64,000 nucleotides of DNA from Gracilariopsis chorda (taxonomy: Eukaryota > Rhodophyta > Florideophyceae > Gracilariales > Gracilariaceae). Each line of letters opens with the position of its first letter. Position 1 is the first letter of the stretch. Position numbers and translations under genes: made by a program. The stretch spans positions 1-64,000 of the forward strand of contig NBIV01000355.1 of the NCBI GenBank assembly GCA_003194525.1, given 5' to 3'. Below are positions 35,789-45,231 of the stretch, in pieces. Below the pieces are notes generated by a model. The model searched no databases, had not been told where the DNA came from, and saw only the letters and a list, made by a program, of their open reading frames with translations.

Positions 35789-36652
35789 TGTGGAGCAACG
35801 TGTTTGCGTGGATATCCGTGGGGAGGCGACTCATAAGAGTATGACGTGGTCGCCAAAATGGCTGTACGGTATATGAGTTGGACTCATGTGGAGTGGTACC
35901 AAGTGAATGGTTTAGTGTGTGCAAGTTCACCTGGGAAGGTAGGAATCTGGAGTGGATTGCAGAGTGATGGATGCGTGTGCGCGTGTGCTACAGCGCCATG
36001 CTGTGATGTTATGTTTTACTTGGGACGACCCCTCAGGGTGCCTGCCTGACACTGGTCTAGCCACGTGTGTGAACCTGAGGAGGTGTGCACTATTTTAGTT
36101 AATTATTGCTGTTTATTTCTGTAGTATACCTACTTATGTGAGCGCGACCTCACAGTCGCGAGCACTAAGTAAAGTCAACCCGAGTACATAATTGTTCAGT
36201 TTGACCTGAATAGTCCGGCTCTGGATTACATTGCATTTGCAGCGTTCACTACACCACGCGGAGGGTCACTGCAATCGGTTTGTACTATCTACCCACTCGG
36301 TACGACTACAGGTATACTGTGTTCACTAATTGTCGTGTGACTTCTATTTTCTCTGTGTTACAGATATCGACCCAGTATTGGGTATTCTTTTTTTGATTGT
36401 TGTTGCTTTTGCACCCACTGTCGGGTCTGTTCTCGCTATACCCATTCTATAGGCTCGCACTGGTCCACTTTACGCGTGTTCCACCGATTCCCGGTTATAA
36501 AGTTTATGTTTACCTCCGTGGTATTTCCGAACTACAATCGGTCCTACACCCGACACTTGGGTTGATGGATAGTTCTCCAACTGAGCCTACCTCGCGAGAA
36601 AGGAAGGAATCAAACATCTAGAGTGCCACCCATTTCCCGGTTTTGCACTACA
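35789..36652 (+). repeat. E1 3' LTR
   Basis: 864 bp from tgtggagcaac to ttttgcactaca, so TG...CA with 8 of 10 terminal bases inverted-repeat matched. The length is close to the 870 bp of the E2 LTR but the sequence is largely different. The partner 5' LTR is missing. The next five bases outside are ctttg. Confidence 0.75.
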
Positions 36653-37458
36653 CTTTGTGCAGTGAACGAACCCTACACATTTTTCTAGAGGGGCTTCACG
36701 TCTTTGAATTTCGTCCGCGTATATTGCCGAATGAGGTATTATAAGCTGGTCTTGCAAAGTGGTTACCAGTTTAATTTTTAGTTTGACAAATCGCTCAACT
36801 GCTTCTCAGAATATTTCACTGATATGTGTGAATCTCATTCCAAGTAGTTACTGTATACCATACCATGTATGAGCAGAAGGCATTAGTTTCAAGACAATAC
36901 AGTAGGCTGTAATTGAATCGCAATAGTAGCGATTACGATTTGTATGACGCAGATACCAGCCTATGATCACAGAAATTCTACCAATATCGTTGTGGCAAAA
37001 TCTGTAGTCATGTAGACAGTGCTTGTCAAGAAAGATGTTAAGATTAAAATTGTAATTTAGAACGCGTTAGCATCAATATTCAAGGTTTTGAAGATCGTAT
37101 TATGCAACTTGCACTCGAGGCCAAAATTGCTAGCATCAACAACGGTTCAGCTTCGGAATCAAGAGCTAGTAGAAACAGCGTTTTGCGCCGTAACAAACGA
37201 GAACGAGCACGCTCAATTGAGGAGTCTTCTCTGCCGATCATCACGTACAAATGCAATGGAATCTTGGCTCATGTTCCAACCTGAGTGGTCTGTGGACAAC
37301 TGCATGATGCATATCCTACGAACCATACCATAAGTTTTTTTGCGTAAGGTGCAAACACAATGTTTTGTTCTGCAAAATATCGTAGCGTTCGTGTAAGTCG
37401 TGGCTACGAGATTTGATGCAAGATTTTCTACGGCGTTTATCCTCTATTGCACGCCAAT
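36653..37458. other. Spacer between E1 and Harbinger element
   Basis: A/T-rich. One stretch near 37060-37284 reads as coding-like on the plus strand (ERVSINIQGFEDRIMQLAL, then a Ser/Arg-rich part) but lacks a start and context; it may be a gag-like remnant. It ends with AAT, the left copy of the Harbinger target duplication (37456-37458). Confidence 0.35.
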
Positions 37459-37503
37459 AGAGAGTTTACGAAAGTATTTTTTTTTTTCACATGACTTGCA
37501 AAT
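37459..37503 (+). repeat. Harbinger left terminal inverted repeat
   Basis: Matches the complement of 40018-40060 with a few differences, mainly in the length of the T tract after gaaagta. Confidence 0.9.
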
Positions 37504-37707
37504 ATGACTCATAAATCTAAACAGAAATTTGAGGCCATATTTGTGTCATGCAAGTTTACGATCAAATATGACTTCACAAGGTCAACCGTTCTGGTTCTGC
37601 TATCTCGTACTCACACAATGTGAGTACGAGCCAGAATTTTATTCTGTTTCCTCTGACAATCCCCATGTTCCCCACAGTCCATCCTTCAGTGGCACTTCGT
37701 CCGTGCC

Positions 37708-38835
37708 ATGAAGCAGAAGGACTATCAAATCGGAGCGGCTATCCGCCGCAAACAAAAGCGCTCACGCATAACTAGTCTCGCGTTGCTTGCTGGAGCCGAA
37801 GATGAGGTTTTGTTACGTCTGCAGAAGCGATACCGACGGGTTGCAAGAGACGTTCGTCTCATTCAACGTCGATCTAGACACATCAGCGTCACGTCATTTA
37901 ATGTGAACGTGTTTAGTGATGAACAATGCCTATGGAACTTCCGATTTCGAAAACAAGATCTTGGCGCTATCATCGCGCTTACAGGCTGGAATTCTAGAAG
38001 AACAAAGCGTTCAGGATACGTTTGTGATCCTGTGGCTGCTACATGTATAATGTTGAGAAGATTAGCTTCTCCAATCAGATGGGTCGATGTTGAGGTGATG
38101 TTTGGTATGCGTTCATCAGCACTGTCGGAAGTCTTCTGGGAGGTAGTTGAAAAATTTGTTGCAGTACATGGGGATCTGTTAAGCACGTTTCAGTCAAGCC
38201 TAATGGAGATTCGAGCCCGATTATATGCAGAAACTATTGCGTCTAAAGGCACTCCGCTTGACAATTGTATTGGGTTTATCGATTGTACGAAGATAGAAAT
38301 GAGCCGGCCAGGTGGTCCTTCTGCAAATCAGAGAAGCTGCTATTCTGGGCATAAGAGGATGCATTGTCTGATATATCAGACCATCACTACTCCTGATGGC
38401 CTAGTGTTTTGCTTGTACGGCCCAGAGGTAGGACGGCGTCATGACATGACTTTATATCGTCAGAGTCAATTAGATGGTGTTCTACAATCTTCATTGGTTA
38501 TCGACAATGTACAATACTGCATATTTGGGGATGCAGCATACGTTCTTAGGCCATGGTTGCAAACTGCCTTCCCTCGTGTCGGATGTTCTGCAGAGGAAGC
38601 AATTTATAACAAGTCTATGAGTGCGGTTCGCGAAGGTGTGGAATGGTCGTACAAAGATCTCAAACAGATCTGGTCTTCCCAAGATTACAAACGACAGCTT
38701 AAAGTTCGCCAAGCACCGATTGCATTGATGTACAAATCCTCCGCTTTACTCTGGAACTTCAAAGTATGGCTCCACTCTGGAGGCCAAAGTGCTTCCTATT
38801 TCAACTGTGCTCCCCTTCACTTTCCGAATATCTAG
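37708..38835 (+). CDS. Harbinger-type DDE transposase
   Basis: 375 residues from ATG 37708; cuts and joins the element's ends. A basic, helical N-part (RRKQKRSR, KRYRRVARDVRLIQRRSR) precedes a helix-turn-helix-like segment near residues 105-150. The DDE core follows: GFIDCTKIEMSRP with Asp about 192, GRRHDMTLYRQS with Asp about 246, the strand FGDAAYVLRPWL at 273-284, and EWSYKDLKQIW with Glu about 312. The motif NQRSCYSGHKRMHC is typical of HARBI1 relatives (YSGHK). Length and order agree with the family, and no stop or shift is present, so the protein could still be active. HARBI1-type transposases need a Myb-like partner to enter the nucleus and bind DNA, and the copy here is broken. Confidence 0.92.
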   Translation: MKQKDYQIGAAIRRKQKRSRITSLALLAGAEDEVLLRLQKRYRRVARDVRLIQRRSRHISVTSFNVNVFSDEQCLWNFRFRKQDLGAIIALTGWNSRRTKRSGYVCDPVAATCIMLRRLASPIRWVDVEVMFGMRSSALSEVFWEVVEKFVAVHGDLLSTFQSSLMEIRARLYAETIASKGTPLDNCIGFIDCTKIEMSRPGGPSANQRSCYSGHKRMHCLIYQTITTPDGLVFCLYGPEVGRRHDMTLYRQSQLDGVLQSSLVIDNVQYCIFGDAAYVLRPWLQTAFPRVGCSAEEAIYNKSMSAVREGVEWSYKDLKQIWSSQDYKRQLKVRQAPIALMYKSSALLWNFKVWLHSGGQSASYFNCAPLHFPNI

Positions 38836-38986
38836 GTGAGGCCTAAGAGACAAATCTCACTGCAGTTTCTTAGCTAGGGCTGCCAGCACGTCTAAAGTGG
38901 CTTGCGTTCAGCAGCATATTGCTTCATTTGCTCCCTATCCATAGCAGCCCTTTTTTCTTCCAAATCAATTCGTTTCGCTTCCAGCG

Positions 38987-39760
38987 TCAGTCGCTTCTCT
39001 TCCAACTCCTGGCCCTCTGCAAACGCGATTCTTCCCGCTCCTCTCTTCTCTGTTCAAAACAGAACCTGCCCTCTTCCAACTTCAGCCTTTTCCCCTCAAT
39101 CTCCCTACGAGCAGCGATATGAGCACTAATCATATCTTGCTCTTCGTCATCAGAATCCACGATGAGTGGGCGCTTTTTCCGCTTTTGCTCCGATTCCTCA
39201 CCAGATTCTCGGTCCAATGACCTTTCTCTTGAAAGCGCCCGAGCTTGCATTGGTGCTCCAGCTGCGAAAAGACGTTTATATAGCTCTGTACGCTCATCAA
39301 GTTCGGTACGGCGGCGCTATTCGAACTCATCTATTTCCAGAATCAAGTCATCTAATAAAGTTTCGCACTCCCCTCGCACTTCAATTATACCTGATGCAAC
39401 TGCATTACAATTGACAGCCTTCCTATGCTCGGATATAATTTTCTTGAAACGATCGTTAAGGGTCTTCCACGATGGTGCCGTTACAGTTGCAAGCCAGGAG
39501 TCCGGGACTGCAGCAAAAAATATTTGCAGTGGTTCTTCGAATCTTGGTTGCGTTTAGCCGTCCGGCGCGGTATGGGCATCCACTGCAGAGATAGCCTTAA
39601 GTAGGAACAGATCCCATGCAGCAGAGAAGCGAATGCGTTTTTTCTTGGTAGTCTTACGCGTCGTGGTTGGTGTGTTTGTGACGGTAGACGACGTTTGGAT
39701 GGTAGCAGGCACAGAGGGGTTGGGGACCGATTTAGGGGAGGAAGGCAGCGGGGTAGCCAT
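38987..39760 (-). pseudogene. Harbinger Myb/SANT-like partner protein, two stops
   Basis: One minus-strand frame from ATG 39760 (MATPLPSSPKS) to 38987, 258 codons, with TAA at 39554-39556 and TAG at 39317-39319. A Ser/Thr/Pro-rich N-part leads to KKKRIRFSAAWDLFLLKAI, a Myb/trihelix-like first helix, then after the stop SWKTLNDRFKKIISEHR and RGECETLLDDLILEIDEF. The C-terminal third is a long charged helix (EEQDMISAHIAARREIEGKR, KLEEGRFCFEQRREEREES). In related elements this protein binds the termini and recruits the transposase. It converges with the transposase gene inside the same element. Confidence 0.75.
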
Positions 39761-40017
39761 ATCGAAGAGGAAAGGAATGCGAGTAGTGCCAAGTATGGGC
39801 TTCGCGAGGAGTAGTTTGCGTAGAGGTGAGAGTAAGGAGCTGGCCTCCTCATGGACAGACATACGAACCTCATATAATATACGCGGGAATAATTCCCGCG
39901 AATTGAACAAAATACAAGTGAAGCGAACTTCACAAACTCGGGCTGTAAGAGAATAAATGACTTGGCTCGGAAATCAAATTTTCTCTTAGACCGGAAACTT
40001 GAAATACGTTTCATGAA

Positions 40018-40060
40018 ATTTGCAAGCCATGTGAAAAAAATCTACTTTCGTAAACTCTCT
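40018..40060 (-). repeat. Harbinger right terminal inverted repeat
   Basis: Begins atttgcaagccatgtg and ends cgtaaactctct; the outer 18 bases are the exact complement of the left end. Followed by the AAT duplication at 40061-40063. Confidence 0.9.
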
Positions 40061-40063
40061 AAT

Positions 40064-40552
40064 GCTGGTACTCTCGAGTTATGAATCTATTTCCGATCTA
40101 CTCTCCGGCGAAGAAGGGTACAAAAAGGACTTGTCGTCCCGTCCGGTGTCGTGAAAGCGTGCGAAATGACGGTCACAGTGATATCGGAAATTCACTGTAC
40201 CAGCGAATCGTTTGAAAACTGGAGCGCTCCGCACTGCTCGCTGGCGTCGATATTTGCTGCGACTTATGGCCGTGCTCTCAGAGACTGGGAGAATACTTGT
40301 AAAGACTTTACTGTCCTCTACCTCTGACAAAGCCCATGTGACAACCGTTGACCTTTACCTGCCGTGCCGCCCCTATTTTCCCAGCCTTTTTCTTCACGAT
40401 CTTGCTCGTTGCCTACCCTCATGCTCCACTGCCAAACTCAGACATTCTGATTTGGCTTTCCAGTAGTCACACAACTCATAATATCCAGCACTTTCACGCG
40501 TGCCCCTGATTCAACTGAGTTTCGCTCGTAGTGTTCGGAACTAAAGATCATC
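40064..40552. other. Upstream region of the decarboxylase gene
   Basis: No supported gene. Probably holds the promoter and 5' leader of the gene starting at 40553. The Harbinger insertion lies about 490 bp upstream of that start. Confidence 0.4.
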
Positions 40553-41200
40553 ATGAGTTCGACATGTAACGAGGGAATAAGGCGACCCCCGAACGATGTG
40601 TTGCTCAGAGACCAGACCATGTTTACCGGCAAGAACGTATTACTTGGAATAAGCGGCTCCGTTGCAGCAATTCGCACCCCAGTTCTAGTCCGTCTTCTAC
40701 AAAGGAGTGGTGCTACTGTGCAGGTGATTGTAACTAACAGAGCCGCTTCTTTTATCGAAACTGAGAGTACTATGCCGGAAAAGGCAAAGCTCTTGAGAGA
40801 CGAAGATGAGTGGAGCACGTGGGGCAAGATTTCCGATCCCGTCTTACATATCGAACTCCGTAAGTGGGCGGACATTTTTCTTGTAGCCCCTCTCTCTGCC
40901 AACACTTTGGCGAAGCTTGCGCATGGTTTGTGTGATAACCTTCTCACATGTGTGGCAAGGGCATGGCCGTTTGGAACATCTGATGAGAAGGAAAGAAAGC
41001 CCTTCTTCGTAGCCCCAGCGATGAACACGTCCATGTGGAACCACCCAGTGACAATCACACAGCTAGAGATTATTCGAAGCTTTGGCGTATGCGTCATAGA
41101 ACCTATTAGTAAGAAACTAGCATGTGGGGACACTGGACAAGGTGCTATGGAAGAACCAGAACAAATTGTTTCTTTCATGGCCAAAAGGCTCTCCGTTTAG
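40553..41200 (+). CDS. Phosphopantothenoylcysteine decarboxylase (PPCDC/HAL3-like)
   Basis: 215 residues, single exon; catalyses the FMN-dependent decarboxylation of 4'-phosphopantothenoylcysteine to 4'-phosphopantetheine in coenzyme A synthesis, in the cytosol as a trimer. Flavodoxin-like start KNVLLGISGSVAAIRTPVLV (FMN phosphate loop). The catalytic His lies in SDPVLHIELRKWADIFL; the FMN-binding block is VAPLSANTLAKLAHGLCDNL; the substrate clamp PAMNTSMWNHPVT has the family's PAMNxxMW motif; the C-terminal LACGDTGQGAMEEP carries the conserved active-site Cys. Length matches eukaryotic single-domain enzymes. ATG 40553 is chosen because the conserved domain begins about 25 residues later and no stop intervenes. 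It is a core metabolic gene, so host chromosome proper begins here. Confidence 0.95.
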   Translation: MSSTCNEGIRRPPNDVLLRDQTMFTGKNVLLGISGSVAAIRTPVLVRLLQRSGATVQVIVTNRAASFIETESTMPEKAKLLRDEDEWSTWGKISDPVLHIELRKWADIFLVAPLSANTLAKLAHGLCDNLLTCVARAWPFGTSDEKERKPFFVAPAMNTSMWNHPVTITQLEIIRSFGVCVIEPISKKLACGDTGQGAMEEPEQIVSFMAKRLSV

Positions 41201-41285
41201 CCTCACAAGTCGTTAGAAGTCGCTTTTCAACGTTTCCAAAACTGAGGCGCTGGGTCGAAGACTGTGACAAGGTAGCACCGGACAG

Positions 41286-41570
41286 CTAATTGCCAAGTGC
41301 CGATACAGGTGGTTTGAGCACGTTACGCAACGCATCTATTGTCTCGAGAGTTGGAGGTACGCTCCAGGGATTCGTGTTCAGAAGCATGTACCCCATGGCA
41401 AATAAGTCAAACCCACAAAAGGGGTGTTAATAGGGTACGAAGTGAGTAGAAATGCACAACCGCCATATACAGTCTCGAAAGGTTCGCTTCTGTAGGGATA
41501 CCCCTGCAACAGATGAACGGTATTTACATCAGTGAAAGGACTAAAAACAACGATAGGCGCGCTGGAAAGA
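41286..41570 (-). pseudogene. Possible kinase-like fragment downstream of the bZIP-like gene
   Basis: Immediately after the stop of the minus-strand gene at 41571, two overlapping minus-strand frames read GYPYRSEPFETVYGGCAFLL and, after a one-base shift near 41420, PFCGFDLFAMGYMLLNTNPW, ending at a TAG at 41286-41288. FDLFAMGYMLL resembles kinase subdomain IX (D-x-[FW]-[AS]-x-G). It could be a broken kinase remnant, a second gene, or a 3' exon of the upstream gene joined by splicing. The evidence is thin. Confidence 0.25.
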
Positions 41571-43790
41571 CTAGTACAAATGCCGGAGCACATGGCGAGG
41601 CGAGTCATCGAGACTTGATGATGGATCCGAGGAGTCCAGACTCTTGATTTGTGGCACGTCGAGAGACGAACCTTCACGTTTTGGTAAGCCTCGGAGCTTT
41701 CGATCTTCAACAGCGCGCTCGTCGAGAACGAGGGCTTCATCAACACGGCCTTGTTTTCGAATAGCCTCAGCTAGCCCTTCCATGAGCCACAGGTCAAGGT
41801 CAAGACAATGCTGAACTGGAATCCCGCTCCAATCCTTTGAGCCCCATTTGCCAACTGTTTCGAGAGCAGTTCCGAACTGTCTTTCAGCCTCATGGTAGTC
41901 CTTTTCTGCCAAAGATACCATGGCACACACACCCAAAGCGTCGGCGTAGATCGGCATGCCAGAGTATCTCATAGTGTTGAGAGTATCAAGTAGTTTGTTA
42001 GCGACGGATTTGGCCTTATCCAACAAGCCGTCGGTCAAGTAGATAGTCACGAGATTTGACATGGCGTTTATGCCAAACGTGGATCGGCCAAGACCGGCGT
42101 CAGCAAGTATTCTCAAGGCCTTCACACAAAGAATGCGCGCGTCCTTGATTCGATTCTGGTTAAGGCGCACGTTTGACAAGAGCAACAACACAAGCACACT
42201 ATTCACAATGGCTGATGCTGGAGTCCCACAGTTGGGGGTGAGGTCGCCCATGAGCTTCAACGCCTGTAGCAGAGGCTTCTCAGCGTCCCTTGTCTTGAGC
42301 TGATCAAAGTACGCCTCGCTAAGGGCAAGCTGCAAGCGAGCTTTGTTGTTCTTATCACACGGACCCCGCTTGGGTTGAGCCGGTTGCGAAGAAACGGACG
42401 ATTGCGTAGGCGCAGTGGAAGCGGTGGATTCAGTTATAAGGGTGATGATGTTGTCTTCGGTAGAGGTTTCATCATCTGACAAGGCCTTGCGGAGCACGCG
42501 CTCGCGATTGGCAGCACTAACGCAGTAGCGCATGACGGTTATGCCCGCGGTAAGGAATTGACGAAGTTGTTCGTTTCGGCCGTTGAGGAGGTACTCGGCG
42601 AACTCCATGTTTTCACGTTCACTGTCGTACAAGGCCATGGCCTCCTCCCGCACCCAGCCCACACGATGGATGTTGTCATCTTGTAGACGACTCAGCTGTG
42701 TCTTGTAATGTTGAATGAATCGGTCCTGGGCGACGTCATATGTGCTGCTGGCAAGGTTATGACTAAAAACGGTTGGGTCCTCGTTGAGAAAGAGACGAGC
42801 TGCATCATTGAGCTCGTAGCGGCCCTTGGAAGTGATGATAAAGTTGGCTTGAATCATATTGTCGAGCATGCCCTGCATTATGACGAGGTTGTCCTCGTCT
42901 AAACCGGCGACGGAAGCGGCGGCGCGAAGGTTGAACGTGCGTGGGAAGATAACAAAGTGGCGAACGGCAGATTGGACGGTGGATTGCATGGTGAGGTATT
43001 TGGAACGAAGGTTGTCAAATACGATGGACTTAATTTCGGTCATGCGACGAAGGTCGAGCTCCTGGCCTACGGCATACTTGAGGTTGACAGTGTCCTTGCC
43101 ATAGCTCCTCGCGACGGCCAATGCACTGGAGACTAGCTTGTCGGTAGCGACTTGATCATCCTCAGGTGGAAGTGAGTCAGAGGCAATGACGGCCGATGTA
43201 TCGAAGGAGAAGGCCGTGGTGAGCGGCTGTGGGGATGGGGAAGTCATGGTGGCGTCCAAGTTGGCATCAACGGGACCCAGAGGGGTAAATGAAACAGCAT
43301 CGCGGGAGTGGTTGGGGCTTGGAGAGGACGGGGTAGCAAAGGAAAGAAGGGATGAAATGGCATCGATGGGGGTATGTGAAGTGGGAGCCGGTGCGGGGAG
43401 TGTTGATGATGGTGTAAGAGATGGGAGATTGAGTGAAGGAGCGAGGAGCTCGAGGGGGTTTTGCGAGAAGCCAGCGATGAGGCTGGGAGGTAGGATAGGT
43501 TGCGAAGACTGTGGGGCCTGAGGGACGACCTGCGGACTTGAGGGAGCGGCAAGTCGCTGTGCATTACGCTGGGCCTTGCGACGATGATAGGAGCGGTTCT
43601 GACGGAGGCGGCGCTTTTCGATGGCGATCTTGTGCTTGCGCTCCTTTTCGGTAAGGAGATGGTCAGGTTTGTCGAAGACGTACGTGGCTGGTCGACCTGG
43701 ACGTCGATGTCGGGGACGCTGGGGGGTGGGTTGGGGGTCTGCAGGTGGGTGCGGGATGGGAGGTGCAGAGGCGGTTCCGAGGGCGGACAT
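41571..43790 (-). CDS. Basic-region (bZIP-like) and TPR protein
   Basis: 739 residues from ATG 43790 (MSALGTASAPP); an ATG at 43997 is in frame, but the extra 69 residues are Pro/Leu-rich and look like translated leader. The N-part has RRPGRP, like an AT-hook, then a strongly basic helix at about residues 48-80 (KERKHKIAIEKRRLRQNRSY and on), recalling a bZIP basic region, though no leucine zipper heptads follow clearly. Residues about 80-220 are Pro/Ser-rich and disordered, typical of an activation domain. A globular part follows with a winged-helix-like segment (AASVAGLDEDNLVIMQGMLD), and residues about 480-660 form paired helices of TPR type (RIKDARILCVKALRILADAG, YADALGVCAMVSLAEKDYHE). Likely a nuclear regulator; no specific family is named. 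Confidence 0.7.
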   Translation of the reverse strand: MSALGTASAPPIPHPPADPQPTPQRPRHRRPGRPATYVFDKPDHLLTEKERKHKIAIEKRRLRQNRSYHRRKAQRNAQRLAAPSSPQVVPQAPQSSQPILPPSLIAGFSQNPLELLAPSLNLPSLTPSSTLPAPAPTSHTPIDAISSLLSFATPSSPSPNHSRDAVSFTPLGPVDANLDATMTSPSPQPLTTAFSFDTSAVIASDSLPPEDDQVATDKLVSSALAVARSYGKDTVNLKYAVGQELDLRRMTEIKSIVFDNLRSKYLTMQSTVQSAVRHFVIFPRTFNLRAAASVAGLDEDNLVIMQGMLDNMIQANFIITSKGRYELNDAARLFLNEDPTVFSHNLASSTYDVAQDRFIQHYKTQLSRLQDDNIHRVGWVREEAMALYDSERENMEFAEYLLNGRNEQLRQFLTAGITVMRYCVSAANRERVLRKALSDDETSTEDNIITLITESTASTAPTQSSVSSQPAQPKRGPCDKNNKARLQLALSEAYFDQLKTRDAEKPLLQALKLMGDLTPNCGTPASAIVNSVLVLLLLSNVRLNQNRIKDARILCVKALRILADAGLGRSTFGINAMSNLVTIYLTDGLLDKAKSVANKLLDTLNTMRYSGMPIYADALGVCAMVSLAEKDYHEAERQFGTALETVGKWGSKDWSGIPVQHCLDLDLWLMEGLAEAIRKQGRVDEALVLDERAVEDRKLRGLPKREGSSLDVPQIKSLDSSDPSSSLDDSPRHVLRHLY

Positions 43791-44460
43791 ATTGAGGGGG
43801 GGGGGGTGGAGAATAGGGGGCGAAGTTGGGGAAAGAAGGACTGAAGAAAGAAGGAACAGGAGGGGAGGGGGTGGGGGAGACGACGCAGAGTGCGGAGAAG
43901 CGGTGCGGAGGGGGGGGAGGTGTACGGGGGGGAGATAGAAGTGGAGAGGGGGGTGGCGGATAGTTACTGTGAGAACGTGCGGGCGGTGTGGGCGCATGTG
44001 TTTGTGTTTGAGGGTTGGGTGCGTGGGTGCGTGGGTTGGTGTTCATGACGTGGGCAGAGGGCAAGCGGGCCGACACAGCGCGGGCGCTGATTGGGCGGGG
44101 CATACGACGCTGCTGCACGCGCGTTGCACGGCGGTGCGGGAGCGCTATTTACAGCGGGGCGCGTGTGGCACAGGGGGGGCGGTGGTGGCGGCGGCACGCG
44201 GGGAGACTGGCCTCGTTGTGCGCCGTGCACTGTTGCGTGCCTCTGCGCAGCTAATGGCGCGGCAGCGCAGGCCGCTCAACGTTGCCCGCCATTACACGCG
44301 TGGAACACGTGTGACGCCTCGTTTCCGCCTGCGCGTAATGCGCGTGCGATGGCGCGAGACCGCACAAACGTGTGACACGCTGCGGAGTCATCGCTCGCGT
44401 GCTGCTGCATCGCGCGCCCGCGCGCGGCCGTCTTGTTCCTCAACTTGAAGCGATAAGCTT
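43791..44460. other. G-rich leader and GC-rich upstream region
   Basis: 43796-43950 on the plus strand has runs of G (a run of 12 near 43796, then gggggcg, gggg, ggaggggagggggtggggg), so the leader of the minus-strand gene would be C-rich and the other strand could fold as G-quadruplexes. 44060-44440 is very rich in CG and GCGC words, as in a promoter or CpG island. Overlapping open frames on both strands here are a by-product of GC content and are not called. Confidence 0.5.
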
Positions 44461-45231
44461 TAAAACTTGGCGCAGCGTCCCTTATTTACATGCTTCCAGC
44501 AATGCGCGCGGCTCTCATACGCTATGCTGACCGCTGATAAAGACCAACCATTCTGCTCTGTTGGTGGCGAACGAAAGCTCGTCACCCCCATCACTGGCCG
44601 GCCAGCCATTCTCACCGTGGCGCCAGCTGACTCCTTTCTCACGCTTCCCAGCTCGCCATCATCCACTCCTTCCACATCAGCATCTTTCCTGCTTGCAAAC
44701 ATTCCCCAGCCGACGTATCTCAACCATTTCCGCCAGTGCCTGTTGGCACACGGGAGCATCTACTTTCGTCTTAGTAGGCGGTAGTAGGTACCGCTAACCC
44801 TCTACCGCGTCGAACCTTACATCATCCAACATGTCCACTTCATGCGAGCTCGACTTCATTCTATCGCCTGTACAGTCTCGATCCCGCTCATATGTAGCTG
44901 GCGTACCCTCTGCCACTCATCTTCCGAGCCCCCCCAGATACGTCTTGTAATTACGGCTGGTACTGTAGATAAAGAGGGGGTTCAAAGCCATTTGCACAGC
45001 TAGCGATAGCCTCGTAAGTGTACAGTGCGCAAAGAACCCGCTCCAACCATGCTTTTCTTTTCCCCCTTCATCCTGCCCTTCACGTTACTGTCGAGCAACC
45101 TTCTCGATCAGTTCGATGGTATCGCATCAGAGCGCGCTCAAGGCCAAACTCCTCCCTTGCCCGCGCCACCGCGCATGTGCGAGCGCACACCCCCCGACTT
45201 ACGCCAATCATCATCCTCTTTATCATAATCA
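44461..45231. other. Intergenic region, no supported gene
   Basis: A plus-strand frame from ATG 44524 (MLTADKDQPFCSV) to 44784 is Ser/Pro-rich with no domain; overlapping minus-strand frames exist. Neither is supported enough to call. The end of the region is the 3' flank of the next minus-strand gene. Confidence 0.35.

Larger units (their letters stand above)
25758..36652 (+). mobile_element. Old Ty3/gypsy chromovirus E1, 5'-truncated
   Basis: Order: gag (from its middle), -1 frameshift signal, protease, RT, RNase H, integrase, linker, chromodomain, purine-rich tract, antisense ORF, polypurine tract, 3' LTR. The 5' LTR, primer site and first part of gag are missing; a foreign solo LTR sits there. 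It is decayed by scattered stops of all three kinds with very few indels, and a second solo LTR has inserted into the antisense ORF. Protein similarity to E2 is high throughout, but the LTRs are different in sequence. It is A/T-richer than E2. Nested insertions show it is the older of the two. Confidence 0.9.
37459..40060. mobile_element. PIF/Harbinger DNA transposon, complete ends
   Basis: 2.6 kb bounded by terminal inverted repeats of about 43 bp: the left begins agagagtttacgaaagta (37459) and the right ends tactttcgtaaactctct (40060). The flanks are AAT on both sides (37456-37458 and 40061-40063), the 3-bp duplication usual for Harbinger. It carries the two genes typical of the superfamily, a DDE transposase on the plus strand and a Myb/SANT-like DNA-binding protein on the minus strand, converging. 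The transposase frame is intact while the partner has two stops. The left end also has a subterminal ttgcaaatatgac repeated nearby as atcaaatatgac. Confidence 0.95.

Noticed and set aside
43791-43997. Upstream ATG at 43997 for the basic-region/TPR gene
   Set aside because: The added 69 residues are Pro/Leu-rich, overlap the C-rich leader and resemble no domain; ATG 43790 is preferred, though not proven.
44015-44448. Overlapping long frames in the GC-rich stretch
   Set aside because: All frames stay open because stop codons are rare at this base composition; none has domain-like content.
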